NCBI GenBank assembly: GCA_030704615.1
Contig: JAKLZA010000023.1
Location: 1-64,000 of the forward strand
Direction of reading: 5' to 3'
DNA from: Takakia lepidozioides
Lineage: Eukaryota; Streptophyta; Takakiopsida; Takakiales; Takakiaceae
Length of the DNA: 64,000 bases
Part shown: piece after piece, positions 11,801-29,696 of the stretch
Layout: the number at the start of each line of letters is the position of its first letter
Numbering within the stretch: the first letter of the stretch is position 1
Position numbers and translations under genes: made by a program
Notes under the pieces: model-generated
Seen by the model: only the letters and a program-made list of their open reading frames with translations
The model's database searches: none
Told to the model about the DNA's origin: nothing

Positions 11801-14050
11801 ACCTCGGCAGATCAAAAGGTATATTCCCTGGAACTCAGGCATCAAGGAAACATTGTAAAAATCACTACTGCGATAGGGAAAACGAAGGAGGGAAAGGGCT
11901 GGCCAAGAGCAGAAGATCCCTGCCACCCAGGTCCACGCCCATTGAGAGACAATGTGTGCGAGAGATCCTACCGAACATTGTGTCGATGGAGGCGAAGAAG
12001 AAAAAAAATTCCCCCACGCATGAGTAGTTCCTGCTTCCCTACTTCGACTTCTCAATTACCCTCAAATATTGGGACGGGCATTCAAAATAGTGCATGTGTC
12101 ATCCTCTGGAGGATCATGCAATGAGCCTGAATAAATTTGGACTGCCGCCATCACAGTCTTTGGAAAGTCGCGGACCTGCAAGACCTGTGTCTCTTCTCTT
12201 CTCTGCACTTTATCTCGCTGGTGTGCTCTCAGGTTGATCACTCTCTTGCGGCTGCGGCGCGGGGACACCCTTCTCCATCTCGTTTTTCTGTAATCCGGTA
12301 TTCTGCTCCCTCACTAGACTCATGTAGTCTCCACCTTCCACTGTCCCTGCTCGCCTCCCCGACATCTGCCACTTATTTTGTCACCATGGCTGGAGAGCTG
12401 AGGCTACCTCCTCCTCTGTCTTGCACAGCACATCCGGTCCACCAGCCACCGCACCACCAAATCACGTAATCAGATCCTATGCACATATCCCTCGTCCACT
12501 GTTCCCCTGAGGCTCCCCTCCTGCCATCGTTGTGTGTAGCTCCTCCCCGTGGGCGATCTTCGTCTTGCCTCCCTTCACAGACAGGTGACCTCCCCTCTAA
12601 CCGCTACTTCAATCTGTCGCCGAGTCCTCAGGCATCACATGGCAATCACCCCACTGTTATTTCCACCCAGAGGAGACCCAGAGCCCTCTACGCTTTACCC
12701 TTGGCACTTTGTCTAGCTCTAGGGGAGGGGGCGCGTGTGCTACCTTCTTTCGTGTCTCCGTCGTTTTGCGTTCAGTAGCCACCTCCCTCATTGAGTCTAC
12801 AGTTGGCAGCTCCAGCTGTGCTACTTCTTTAATTTGTCTGTGTTGTAGAACTCATGCAAGATCCCTACTGAAGTATCTTAGCATCAAAAATCTTGACATT
12901 GTACTTGCGTGTCGCGGTAATTCATCTGTATATTGTGCTGTGGTTCTTCTGCGATAGAGTGATAGCCAGGTTTCTTGCGAATACGGTGGAATTACTATAT
13001 TCCCTTCGCCGTTGTACTGGAGGAAAAAAAAAACCCTTCTGCAGTCTAGGAAACATAGTTATGTCACTGTGAATATTAGCTTTGCCAGGAGAAAAATTGG
13101 GATCTCAAATCGGCGATGTGAGATCAGGTGGGTCGATTTCATGTTAGGCTGGAGAGACCATCTGATTTTAATGTAGAAAGGCGGACTATATGCAGAAATC
13201 AGAAACCATCTACTCAAGAACGATGCCAGTACTGGTCATGTGGTGAGATCATGAGAAGGCTGGCCTTATGTAAGGAATCTGTTTAGTCTCGACTCTCTAT
13301 AGGGTTATTCGAGATCCTTTGCTACAATTAGATTTCCAGGAGTTGTTTTATGTATATCACTTTTAAATTTATAGCTGGAGATGTGAAACAGAAATCACAA
13401 GGAGAGATTCTAAAGACGAACATACAGAGGGTTTACTCTTGGTTGGAGATGACCACATGTGCTAACGCAATACTAACCCTCTGAGTGTGCATAGCTGATG
13501 GACATGTAATCAAGCAAGTGCTAGAAATTGTAGGATAGAAATTTGCTGTTATTTTCCTTTAGCGCAATGCAGACAGAGTACACAGACCAAAGTCTTTGGT
13601 CATTGACTAAATCGATAGTCAAGTAGCATCCTAAAGTAGCAGGAGCACCATACGCACCTAGACTGAAGCCTCAGAGAACTGTCAGAAAACTAACTAGAAA
13701 TTTGCCACAGTATGTCATTCAGAAAGTCTTAATTTCAAACAGTTGCTGCTCAAGTTGGTACAACGCTAGTGTTACTAAGCACACAAAAAGTCCTCAAAGT
13801 GCTGGAATCTTCTTGTAGGGGTGCACCGTATTTTAATCGCTGGAGTCTGTATTAGTTCGCGAGTCTTGGGACCTCACACTCGGACCACCGTTAAGTACGC
13901 CTCTCTGCATGTAAGACATTCTAATTTGCCGTGTCAAGAATTGTTCGAAGAGAACAGGGTTGCAAGAGATGCGCACGCCGGGCCCCTCATTCTCGTATCC
14001 ATATTCTTCCTCGGTCTTGGCAAGCAGCTCACCAATTAGTTTATTCCTGA
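11801..14050. other. No recognised gene; pyrimidine-rich stretch at 12.17-12.80 kb
   Basis: Several short ORFs overlap here, but none has recognisable domains. They arise mainly from the C+T-rich text at 12170-12800. From 13.0 to 13.8 kb I see only mixed-composition sequence with many stops in all frames. Confidence 0.5.
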
Positions 14051-14084
14051 GGAGAACATTGGGATTACAAATCGGCGCCTCTCT

Positions 14085-14345
14085 GTGCCCACGTAGACAT
14101 CCACGTAGCCCTTTGGCACCCCCGGTGGGTGAGAAGCATCAGATTTTGTCACAAATTTAATGATAGAGCTGACCCCCGGTGGTTTAAAACAGAGGTGAAG
14201 CAGCCTCTTGGTGGGTGTGAGACATGAGAATTTGTCACACATTTGATCAGGCTTTGCTGCTTCATAGAGTTGACCCCCGGTGGATATATTGAACCAGTAC
14301 TGATGAAACAGCCCCTTGGCACCGCCTGTGGGTGTGAGAAACAGG
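14085..14345. repeat. Tandem repeat, three units of about 100 bp
   Basis: Each unit carries a cccttggcacc-like start, then gtgggtg, then tttgtcaca, then gacccccggtgg. Units begin near 14108, 14204 and 14310. The copies have diverged by point changes and small gaps, so the array is not young. No gene seen. Confidence 0.7.
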
Positions 14346-14384
14346 ATGCCCACATCGTGTGGAGCAACTGGTGAAATAAATCAG

Positions 14385-14560
14385 ACAGTCTAGAGCACGA
14401 AAGTGAAGATCAAAAAGTCTATAAGTGACTGTAAGAGTACGCAAGTGAAGATCAGACAGTCTGTACGAGTACGAAAGCGAAGATCAGACAGGCTGTGAGG
14501 GTACCCAAGTGAAGATCAGACAGTCTAGCAAGTGATCAGAGTATGTAAGAGTAGGCAAGT
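14385..14560. repeat. Tandem repeat, unit about 40 bp, aagtgaagatcagacagtct
   Basis: At least four copies of a unit containing gcaagtgaagatcagacagt follow each other, separated by variants of gtaagagtac. The second element of each unit varies. No coding potential seen. Confidence 0.7.
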
Positions 14561-14619
14561 AACACTTGAAGAACGTTCTTCAAGTGAAGCGCGCTTACTA
14601 TTAAATAGTCCGAGGCTAA

Positions 14620-15010
14620 AAAGTTTTAAATTACTGCAATTGATGGTGTCATCAATTGAATTTTAATTAACTCATTAAAAATAGAAAATATATATGTCAT
14701 TGGATTTCTAGCTTCAATACGCACCCATAGCAACTCTCCAATCATGAATCCGATAAGAAATGACTCTGCTATGGACTTTTGAACACCGTCATTGTGGACT
14801 TTTACCGCAGTGAATGAAATTACAATGGACTCAAATTCTCCTATGTGCCATTGGTGAATTCCATTGAAATTTGGACTTAAGGTGGTCATTTTGGTCCACA
14901 TCATAGGTATAGATTTGAAGTGACAAAATCATTTGTCATTTGACTCATATGGACTAATATATGTAAATAAATATGCGTTTTTGAAAAGTCCATAGCTTGT
15001 CAAGGACGAG
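14620..15010. mobile_element. Probable remnant related to elements A and B
   Basis: This AT-rich stretch contains aaaagtccatag near 14985, ctatggactttt near 14770 and ttttggtccaca near 14890, which also occur in or near elements A and B. I could not find paired terminal repeats or a target duplication, so this is a relationship by shared motif only. Confidence 0.35.
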
Positions 15011-15087
15011 AACACTGAATACAAACAAGAGATCAGGCTAGAGATACAAGACTAAACAGATTGTGTGGAACTTGGCCAAAAGCCTTC

Positions 15088-15139
15088 AGCATGGGCTGCC
15101 AGTTGGGGCAGCTCCATGGGTTCAAATCCCACCTATGCT
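15088..15139 (+). repeat. tRNA-like fold, copy 1
   Basis: The 52 bases fold as an outer stem (AGCATGGG with CCTATGCT, allowing one G-U pair), an inner hairpin (GCTGCC with GGCAGC) and a T-arm-like hairpin containing GGTTCAAATCCC, which matches the RNA polymerase III B box. A D-arm is missing, so this is not a normal tRNA gene. A tRNA-derived SINE head or relic is the best reading. Confidence 0.4.
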
Positions 15140-15223
15140 TGGCCACTAAGGGTGGGAGATGAAGGTGAGGCTGTTTTGCATCTCTATATTTTGGGAGCTT
15201 GGGCTTGTGTGGAATTTGGCTTC

Positions 15224-15274
15224 AGCATGGGCTGCCAGCTGGGCAGCTCTGTGGGTTCAAATCCCACCCATGCT
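15224..15274 (+). repeat. tRNA-like fold, copy 2
   Basis: This is a second copy 136 bases downstream of the first, with the same three helices. The outer stem is AGCATGGG with CCCATGCT, fully Watson-Crick. The inner hairpin is GCTGCC with GGCAGC, and the T-arm-like hairpin is GTGGG with CCCAC around TTCAAAT. Flanking text also repeats (tgtgtggaa near 15063, 15207 and 15368), so the fold lies in a larger tandem unit. Confidence 0.4.
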
Positions 15275-15579
15275 CTCCCACTATGGATGAGAGATGAAGT
15301 AGTTGGTTTGTGCTTGATTCTGGCCTTTGTCTTCATGTTGCTAGACTCCATTTTGTGTACCTTAGGCTTGTGTGGAACTTGGGCAAAGAATGAGAGCAGG
15401 TGGAAGCTGATGTGCACATGCCAGCTGTCTTTGTGCTTCAGCAAAACTGCTGCTGCCTATGGCATTTTGACCCCCCTTACTTTGACCAGTTGTAAATCAG
15501 AAAATATGAATCCATTTTTTGCATTCTATGGCTCATCAAAATGCCAATGTGCTGGACAACACCTGTAAGCAGGATGAGG

Positions 15580-16560
15580 TCCTGCAGATTTCATCCTGTC
15601 ATTGAAAATTGCAAATTCCTCCAATTTCCCTTATTGTTTTAGGAGGGGCCCAAAAAATGGGCCCCACATTCAACGTGGCGTTTCTCTGATTTTCGCCTGA
15701 TTGGCCTGGAAATTTACATGTCTGGAAGGGTAGGCATAACGTCCGGTCAATTTTCCAAAAACATTTTTTTCGCTGAGATATTCTCATTTTTCTGAGTTGG
15801 GGTCCACTTTTTTCAAAAAGTCAACATTGGGCACTGGGCGCTTAAGGGTTAAATAGCGTAAAGAATTTTCAAAAAACCTCCTTTGTATTTGGAGTGGGCT
15901 TATTTCGTGGAATTTTGATCTAAGAATGACCTGGTCAGTCTGACCAACGAATGTAAAAGTGAGAGGATTGATGGACGCCAACAAGAGTGCGTCCAAGAGC
16001 CGTAAAGGATTTTGGGGGCAGATTCTTTGAGGCAAATTAGGATGCAGAAGATCGACGCTCCACGGCGCTGGCGCTTTCTGCGTTCCTAATCGGCTGTTTG
16101 ACTCTCCTAATCGGCAGTTTGACTTTAATTGCCTCATTATGGCCTGCAGCCAATCAGGGCCTCGCAGAATCTGCTCCCAAAAGTCCTTTACGCCAGGGAA
16201 CGCGCCCCCTTCTCTAGTACATTATGGCCCAAAGTTCACCGCGGTCCGAAGGTGGGCCCGCTTGTTGAATGTGGGCGACGGCCAACCAACCGTTGACACT
16301 CTGCCGTACGCAATGTCAACGCGCTTGATTCTCACTGCGTACAAACACGCACTTGTCTGTATGTATTTTCCTTTCAAACGGATCAAGTGCACTCTTGTCT
16401 TGGGCAGAATGACAGCACGCCAAATATACGGTAAATATATGCGATGCCCGGCTGGGCTGCCAGGGGTATGATAGCTTTGATGACCCGGAGAAGAAGAGGG
16501 TGGCGGCCGACGTAGCGAATAATAAGTTGGACGCGCGGGACCAGAGCAGAGGTCGTTGTC
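15580..16560. other. Gene-free stretch before GPAT
   Basis: Short ORFs on both strands show no recognisable domain. GC content rises towards the GPAT promoter. Confidence 0.4.
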
Positions 16561-16600
16561 AACCTGAGTTGACCAGTGTGCCACTGCGCCCCCCCCTCGA

Positions 16601-16606
16601 TATAAA
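16601..16606 (+). promoter_or_regulatory. TATA box of the GPAT gene
   Basis: TATAAA follows a C-run and precedes a strongly pyrimidine-rich stretch (16620-16690) suited to a plant transcription start about 30 bases downstream. The first GPAT codon is about 300 bases further on, leaving a roughly 280-base leader. Confidence 0.55.
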
Positions 16607-16911
16607 CCGCACACTACGCTCACTCACTCGCACCATCTCTCAGTCTCTCTCATCACCTCCCTTCATCCCCGCCCGCTCTTCTCTCCGACTTGTCTGAGAC
16701 ATACAGTCAGTTTTCTGCCTCTGCACTACACACATCTGCCTCTCTACACTACACGCAAGGTGTGGTCCACCAAGAACGCGATCGACATATTCAGATCGTT
16801 TGAGAAGCAGAACTGGGCAGTGTGAAGACGATCTGTTGATATAGTGCAGCCAGGACGTAGCTTCGAAAGATCGGGTCTTCTTCAACAACATAACATGGGT
16901 CCGAAGGCGAG

Positions 16912-18402
16912 ATGTCTGGGGCGGAGCCCTTCGATTACATTGAGAAATGCAGCTCCGATGGGCGAGAGAAACAGACGGTAATAGATTTGGATGGCACCTG
17001 GTCAGAGGGCGGAGCTCATTTCCCCTACTTCATGCTGGTGGCATTCGAGGCCGGGGGCTTTCTCCGTTCTCTGCTCCTCCTCCTCTTCGCCCCCATTGCT
17101 TGGTTCCTTTATCACTTCGTCTCAGAAGCTGCAGGGATCCAGGTGTTAATCTTTGTCACCTTTTGCTGGTCTTAAAGTGACTCAAATTGAGACTGTAGCC
17201 CGCGCGGTTCTGCCAAAGTTTTACTGCGAGGATCTGCACCCAGAGACATGGCGTGTGTTTTCCTCCTTTGGGAAGCGCTATGTACTGACTGCCAGTCCCC
17301 GCATAATGGTCGAGACCTTTGCAACGGAGTATCTGGGTGCGATGTGGTACTTGGGTCCGAGATCGAGGTGACCAGGAACGGGCGCGCAACAGGTTTCCTC
17401 AAAGCCCCCGGTGTCCTTGTGGGTGTGAAGAAAGAAAATTGTTTGAAGGCAACTTTCGGGGATGAGGCACCTGACGTTGGCCTCGGCGACCGCAAGACTG
17501 ACCACCCCTTCATGGCTCTGTGCAAGGAAGGCTACGTGGTGCCCGCCAACAAGGTACAAGCCGTGCAAAAGGAGAAGCTGCCAAAGCCGATCGTGTTCCA
17601 CGACGGGCGGCTTGTGCAACGCCCTACTCCACTCAACGCTCTTCTCACCCTCGTCTGGATGCCTATCGGTTTCCTTCTTGCTGTGCTTCGGATTGCTGCA
17701 GCGTCCTTGCTCCCCATGTCCTTGACATACTACGCTTTCGTTGCCCTCGGGGTTTCGAAAAGGTCACGGGAACACCCCACCTGCAGTGAAGGATGGGAAA
17801 CAGGGAGTCCTGTTTATCTGCTCCCATCGGACCTTGTTGGACCCCATATTCCTGTCGATAGCCCTTCGGCGGCCTATCACAGCAGTCACATATTCCATTT
17901 CACGTGTCTCCGAGGCCCTTTCCCAATCAAGACGGTTGCTTTGAGTCGCAACAGAGAGCAAGATGCTGCCAACATCAGCAAGCTTTTGAAGAAGGAGACT
18001 TAGCCATCCCAGAGGGAACAACATGCCGGGAGCCATTTCTTCTACGATTCTCAGCGCTTTTTGCCGAGCTGACGGACAAGATCACCCCGTGGCGATGTTC
18101 AACAGAATGTCCATGTTCCACGGCACGACTGCCACAGGGTGGAAGGGCATGGATCCTTTCTTCTTCTTCATGAACCCAAGTCCTGTCTACGAGGTTACAT
18201 TTTTGAACCAACTGCCTATGGAGCTACATGTGCGGGTGGAAAAACATCGGTTGAGGTAGCCAACTACATCCAAAGGGTTATTGCAGGGACACTGAATTTC
18301 CAGTGCACAAACTTCACTCGCAGGGACAAGTACAAGGTTCTCGCTGGGAATGATGGTAGCGTGCCCGGCAAGACCACATTCTACCGACAAGATTACAAGT
18401 AG
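16912..18402 (+). CDS. GPAT6: Cutin-type glycerol-3-phosphate sn-2-acyltransferase/phosphatase (GPAT4/6/8 family)
   Basis: The family moves an acyl group from acyl-CoA to glycerol-3-phosphate at the ER and removes the phosphate, feeding sn-2 monoacylglycerol to cutin-type polyesters. The product is about 497 residues, the family length. In order: an N-terminal HAD-like phosphatase half with motif I VIDLDGT, a hydrophobic segment ([19 protein letters not shown]), [16 protein letters not shown], and motif [15 protein letters not shown]; then the acyltransferase half with SHRTLLDP (HX4D), [18 protein letters not shown] and [12 protein letters not shown]. Both phosphatase motifs are intact, as in bifunctional GPAT4/6/8. 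No intron is seen. About ten single-base length changes, mostly in C, G or T runs (for example near 16995, 17027, 17160, 17337, 17992 and 18090), break the frame, yet the protein either side stays conserved. I read these as sequence errors; an intronless retrocopy that has begun to decay is the alternative. Symbol by closest resemblance; GPAT4 or 8 equally possible. Confidence 0.88.
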
Positions 18403-21400
18403 CTAAAACTCCGTGGGCCAGAACTCGGCCATTACATTCTTCAACCCCACTCTGAGGAGGCTGTTTTTCTTGCACGACTCCAGTGATTGGGTGTAAATCA
18501 GTGCGATCGAGTTGACTCACTCCTAAACTAGACTTTTGGCTGCGAGCTGCCGCCATTCATAGCATCTAAGTTTCTCAATTATTGGGATTTCTCTCAAAAG
18601 AGAGAAGGCCGTAGAGTTACTGCACATTGGCGTAGAGCTACTGCACATTGTTCAAATCTTCACTGTAGAGTTTACCCATCCAAAACAAATGCAGTTTTAG
18701 ACATTTAGAAAGGACAGTTTCCGATTGTACAGACTGTAGCATGGTGAAAATTTGCGTACTGCACAATTTGCAGGTGCCAATCTTCAATTCAAATCGATCC
18801 TGAAGTTCACATGTTAATAGTTTCTTCCGATGGCAGTCCTCGTCCTCACAAAAATTATTGTGCCAACCCACTGACTGAAGTACTCAATGGATCACGTCTT
18901 TGCTAAATGTATGTACATCAATTAAATAGACACAAATACCTGCAATGACAGTTATTTAGCAGTGGTTTACATCATGAATCTTCGTCAGGATTGTTCTGGG
19001 ATAGTCAACATTGTTCACAAGGTCGGTTTCACGCAAGCTCATGTCTCTTTGATGATGAATCCCCAAAAATTTACTTGTCGATGTTTGCGAACTGCGATTA
19101 CTGACTGATACTGCCCTGGTAGCGTTGGTTGCGGTGCGGCACTATTAACAGCAAGATCAAAGGCTTGGTTCTTCCTCCACGTCGTTGAACAACTCACAGC
19201 TCTCATTGAATTCAGGATCAATGGCCGGTTATCGTCACTCATGAATGCACAGTTTGTGTTCTCTTTTAACGCACATATAGGATCATGAATAAACGGATCC
19301 GGACGACTTGCCAAACCATCTCCATGTTCATCTTGAAAGCGGGTTCCCGTACTATTGTCACAGTTAGGCCGGGCTGCAGTTTCAGCTCCAAATTGCCTCA
19401 CCTGGGGAGCTGAAATTCAAGCCTGGAATGTTTGTTGGAAACACAGTATAACTTGTAACAAACTCAGGAGCAGCCTACAGCTCAGATTACATTAAATTGC
19501 ATTCTCCAATTACGAAGCTTCTCCACCACCATCCACGGAGCGGACTCAACTTCAGCCAATTCGTGAAAATGAAATCTTAACTAGGCAATGGGCATGATCC
19601 TGGGCCAAGTTTGTACACCTGGGATTCAAGCATTTAACGCATATCCGGGGTCGCCAAGAGGCGGCCTACTACTCCACACGGGCTCTTCCACATGTGACTG
19701 GAAAGGATGATCTTCTACTGCAGCTTGTGCATCGGAGATATACAGTGAACTCACACATGATGTATTTTTTGCCCATTCCTGGGAAGTCGAAGTTAGAAAC
19801 AGACAACGCTTGACAACTCACAAATTTACTCTCATTAATAAGCTTTCATCGACAATGGGGCGTCCCGCGGCTGGTGCTAGCAGACGTCTGGAGTCTGGAA
19901 ACGCATCTCCCGTCTCCAGCCTCTCGCCAGCTCATTGAGCATTCCCCCTACACCTGTGGCACAATCTTGTCTGCTGTCGAATAAGTCCTAGGGAAGCTCT
20001 TCAAAACAGGACGAGATCTCCCCAGCACTTCTGAATGAGGATGCACCTGCATGATTTCTCCCAGAAGACATGTTGTGTCTCTTCAAGAATTCATGGAACC
20101 CAGTATGACTACAGATCTGTACAGGTTCGATCGCTTCTGGAACCACTGCAAAATCCTCACGTTAAGAATGTACTGCAATTCTCCAACGCCATCGCAAATA
20201 AACACTTGTGAACTCTTCGTCCGGAGCACTTACCCTGATTGCACCAATCTAACAGATTCTACAAGAACTCTGTGAAATTTTCTAAGAAATCAATAAGATC
20301 AAGAATCTCTATTCTGATGTAAACTATGAGAAGTGGTCCGAGAAGACACGCTGTGGGCCCATAACCCACAGTGAATGACTAAACAAAGCTCAGACCAGAC
20401 GTATCAACGTACTTGTTCACTGCAAGCAGCGACAAGGATACCCGATAACACCAAAGTTGCACACACACTGGAGATGTGAGATGTACTCAACAGGAGAGGA
20501 GGTAACTGTATGGCGGGAACACCAGTTCAAACATTCAAACCCTGATGCCAACAAGAAGTAACTAGTAACTAATATGAGGTGGATGCCAACTGGATACGTT
20601 ACTTGATATATTTATAATTTAAGTTGATATGTTATCTTCATCACACATATAATGATTCGATGTGATTGATTTTATTTTGTGATGCAATCTAGGTACACTT
20701 GCTCGTATGGACTGGAAGATTACCACAATGCAGTGTTTTTGTTTTGTTTTGTTTTTTTTCATTTTTCCAAAATCGCTACAAGGGCCATGTAATTCGACAG
20801 CGCTCATGTGGCCAGAATAACGAGGTGGCAGGGTTAGAAAAGTGGCTTCATAACAGGTGGCACGTTTAAACATGTCCATGTAGGCAAAATCAGGCTCCTG
20901 ATGGCGCTTTCTGGCGAATTTTCGATTTTTACCCATTTTCAAGGTCTAAATCTGGTGATTTTTCGCCAGAAAAGTTTTTAAGGTAAAAAGAGAACAGAAA
21001 ACACTGCCGCAGCATCCTTGTTCCCAAGTTACCTATACATAAATTTCACCAAATGTGATGTCCATATCGATGAATTCAAAGTGAAATGTGTGGTTTACAA
21101 TCCCACTTTGTCAGAAGGCCTTCAACATACTGTAAACATACAAACAGTTTTGAAATCATTGTGGATGACAAAACTTTGTCACTAGATTATCTCACATAAC
21201 TTGAGTTGCTGTGAGACAACTTTCTCGAGTGCGTTTGAGGGTTTGATTACGTAGATGAAAGTAAGAATCACAACAGGAAAAAAATTATTTTATTTTAAAA
21301 TCAACCATAAAAATCTTCTACCTACCTCATGCCAAATCATCATGGGGATTGTATTGTATTTAAAACTGAGAAGGGAAGATTTTTTCTGTACGGGTCGTAT

Positions 21401-21905
21401 TTGAATGTCCACCTAAGTCTCAACATATAGACTTTGGAGGGAAACTTCATAAGCGTTTTGGAAGGGAAAGAGACATACAAGGTGTAAGTACGAAGTAGAG
21501 GGAAGCTCAGTGGGAACAAGCTGCAGGCTGCCAAAGATTTCTACACTCAAAGACATTATGTTGCATGAAGACAGCAAATCAATGATGCAAAAGCAGATGA
21601 CTCTGATGCATCAATGAGCTGCAGAGGCAAGGCCATCATGCAAATATGGAGCCTCTAAACGGCTGACAAATGCAACTTCCACAAGCCATAGCAAGTCTAG
21701 CAGGTGGAAATCGTAACCCCAAAAGTGCTTGTCCAACTTTTCAACCATGTGTGCCTTCAGAAAGAGGCAATACTTTGCACTCCTTCAAACAACACCAAAC
21801 GTTCTATTTAGGTCATGAAGATGGTGACTATACATGAAACCACAAGCATCCATCAGTGGATTGTTGTTCAAAGAAGTGCGTGCACGCTTGAGGTTTCTGT
21901 CCTTG
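18403..21905. other. Mostly unassigned stretch between GPAT and CK2 alpha
   Basis: 18.4-18.6 kb is probably the GPAT 3' UTR. A possible minus-strand gene lies at 19.04-20.06 kb (separate entry). I see no recognisable coding text in 20.1-21.9 kb. Confidence 0.4.
19039..20060 (-). CDS. Possible minus-strand gene of unknown function
   Basis: A 120-codon frame at 19039-19401 is rich in Asn, Arg, Pro and Ser. Further upstream on the same strand are short open stretches with coding-like composition: one near 19630-19800 (AAVEDHPFQSHVEEPVWSSR) and one near 19890-20040 (GGMLNELARGWRREMRFQ, with CFEEL). Exon joints are not clear and no known family is recognised. It may be the disordered tail of a multi-exon protein, or not a gene. 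Confidence 0.25.
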
Positions 21906-27462
<5,557 letters not shown>

Positions 27463-27489
27463 GCGTCTCGAACTGCCACCCGCTGCAGG

Positions 27490-27732
27490 TTAGGCAGCCG
27501 TCCCAGCATACATGAGTACCACGTAAATCCGCCTCTTTCTCTTCTTATCTATACGGCCTTCCAAACAACTTAGATGCCCTTCCTTCCGCACCCTACAACG
27601 TCTAGAAATCAAAGGAAGAATGCGAGCAACGAGGGATCCGGAAAAGAGATGCGAGACACAAGAGACAGTGATCTCATCTGCTAGGGTTTGCCTGGCCTGC
27701 ACGGATGACCCGTCGTCCGCCTGGATGATCAC
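27490..27732 (-). CDS. Upstream ORF in the CK2 alpha 5' region
   Basis: An 80-codon frame ends 28 bases before the likely CK2 alpha start and is in the same frame. It has no known domain and a basic C-terminal half (KKRKRR). It may be a uORF in the leader, an N-terminal extension separated by one stop, or chance. The divergent control region for CK2 alpha and the genes to the right begins here. Confidence 0.2.
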   Translation of the reverse strand: MIIQADDGSSVQARQTLADEITVSCVSHLFSGSLVARILPLISRRCRVRKEGHLSCLEGRIDKKRKRRIYVVLMYAGTAA

Positions 27733-28228
27733 CCGACCGTTATGGATGATTATCTCAACTCCCTGATGATCGTCGGTATGAGTATGCGTAGTGCCCTATT
27801 CCATCCGCGACACATGGAGCCGTCTTACGCGTCGTCACGCGCGATGTTATCTTCGTCTGCGCTGGAGTCCTGCGAGAAGGCAGAACGAAGCATCTCTACA
27901 GTGCTTGCTGTTTTGGGGTTGCAAGCTGCCCTTCATCTCTCCCGTCGTGCAAGATCTTTGCACGGAAATTGTGGTCATCATGCAAGAGTTTCCATTTTGC
28001 TATTGCTTATAAGACAATCTCGAACTATTAGGTTTTTGACGTAACCGTGCTGGATAGCAAGGAAAACGAGAATTTTGTGTGAACAATTTCCCAGTTGGTC
28101 ATATCACACAGGGAAGTATAGAGTCCTCTCTCTTTCACCACTCTCTTTCTGACACAGGAACAACAGGAGAAATTTCTTTTGTACGTTTCAGAACTTAAAA
28201 GGTGGGCAACACATCACATCTATAGCAT

Positions 28229-29696
28229 CTAATTTGAGTCTAATTTCTGGGGTTGCTGGTTGGCTACTCTTGCAATGGGGGCGCTTCTTCTACTGAGTCT
28301 CCAAGTACTGAAAGGTTCTCCGGAGTCCTCCTCGAGGACACCACTTTGTTCTTTCAGGGCCTCTTTGAACACTGCTGTGCTTTTGATGTCAGTTGCCCCT
28401 GAATTGAATGTTCTGACGGCCACCACACAGGCCACCAACTGCCAACCTCCCCCAACATAAGGCTGGGTTAGCAAAGCTGAAAGATGTTGTACATATTACA
28501 TTCTACGGGTATGCAGGCTTGCAGCCAGATTAGGATCGTGCCTTCTGGGAATGTACGAGAGATGTATTCATTAGCATACCCGAAGGCCATAGTCCTCAGG
28601 ATCTATACTAATCTTCCAGGGAGGGGGTTTCAGCCCACAGGAGAATATGAGACTCATTCCTCAATTGCAATAGCCAACGACAAGCTGCTTATGTCAAGGA
28701 ATTGTCGCTGATGATCTATTGCCATCATGCTACAAAACACAATGTTGTGTAGAATATGGCCTCCAGTCAGCACTCCCAGGCACTGCGTGTCTGGGACAAA
28801 GCCTGAGAGAGGAGAGAGAGAGACACATTTCTCAAAGCCCCCCAAAACCCATGCTGTTAGAAAGTTTTTGGTTTGCAGCCAGATGGATTTCTGGGACTAA
28901 ACATGAGTTGATATAGTAGTCTCGAAGAAGGCCCTGTGAGGAAGCAGCAGCCAGTGCTCTGCACAGTAGGGATCAAGTAGAGCGGTGACTGCTGTTGTAT
29001 TGCTGCACATTCTGCTTTTCCCCACCCAGATCACTGCGGCCAACTTCTTCCAGCTGTTCCAGCTGCTATATCTGCTCTATCTGTACGTCTTATGCCCACT
29101 GACATAGCCCATATGTTGTTAGCTGCTACATATAGCTACAACAGTATTTACAATATCCTTGTTTTTTCGTTCTTTTGAAGAATTCTCCATCTTCTACAGG
29201 GTTTCGCAGGATTGTAGTCTTCTACCTATTATTACACTGCCAGTCGCACAGAGAGAGGAGGGAAACGAGCGAGATATGACCCTCTAGATAGTAAGTGACC
29301 GAGAAACAGAGCGCAAAATACATACCGCAACAACGATGCCGAAAGCCCACAAATACTGAACTATCAAGCCCAGAGTATTCCACTGGGGACCCTCCAAAAA
29401 CTAGGCTGTTCGCCGTCGAGTTTTGACATCACCATCTCGTATTTCAGCCAGTCTCTTCCGCAGTCATCTCTGGCTCTGGTGGAGACACGGTGACCCCCCT
29501 TCCCTCTCGAAGACACATTCTTGGCACCTGTAATTTGAAGCCTTCCCCTCGAAAGCGTGTTATGAGTTGAAAGTGAGACGACGGAGAGGAGAGCGATGGT
29601 GGATGCGAAAAAGATCGAGGCTTTGTAGAGATTCTGGACTGATGAATAACGAGCGAGGGAGAGAGCTGCTGTGAGGGACGCCATAGCTCCTTGCAA
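28229..29696 (-). CDS. Possible two-exon minus-strand gene with transit-like N-terminus
   Basis: The frame at 29364-29696 starts MQGAMASLTAALSLARYSS, rich in Ala and Ser, with a hydrophobic run near IFFASTIALLSVVSL, suggesting a plastid-targeted or membrane protein. About 1 kb downstream on the same strand, 28229-28474 is a second open stretch (KSTAVFKEALKEQSGVLEE) with coding-like composition. I do not recognise either and did not prove a splice joint. It could also be two unrelated ORFs. Confidence 0.25.
28475..29360. other. Unassigned sequence between the two halves of the possible gene
   Basis: This has no recognisable coding text on either strand. It may be an intron of the possible minus-strand gene. 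Confidence 0.35.

Noticed and set aside
12137-12957. Three overlapping plus-strand ORFs of 82-110 codons
   Set aside because: They come from C+T-rich DNA, are full of Ser, Pro and Leu, and lack any domain.
16912-18402. Calling GPAT a pseudogene because of frame breaks
   Set aside because: The breaks are single-base changes, mostly in runs, with conserved motifs on each side, and the same pattern occurs in CK2 alpha, PHT2;1 and ARPC2. Sequence error explains all of them at once.
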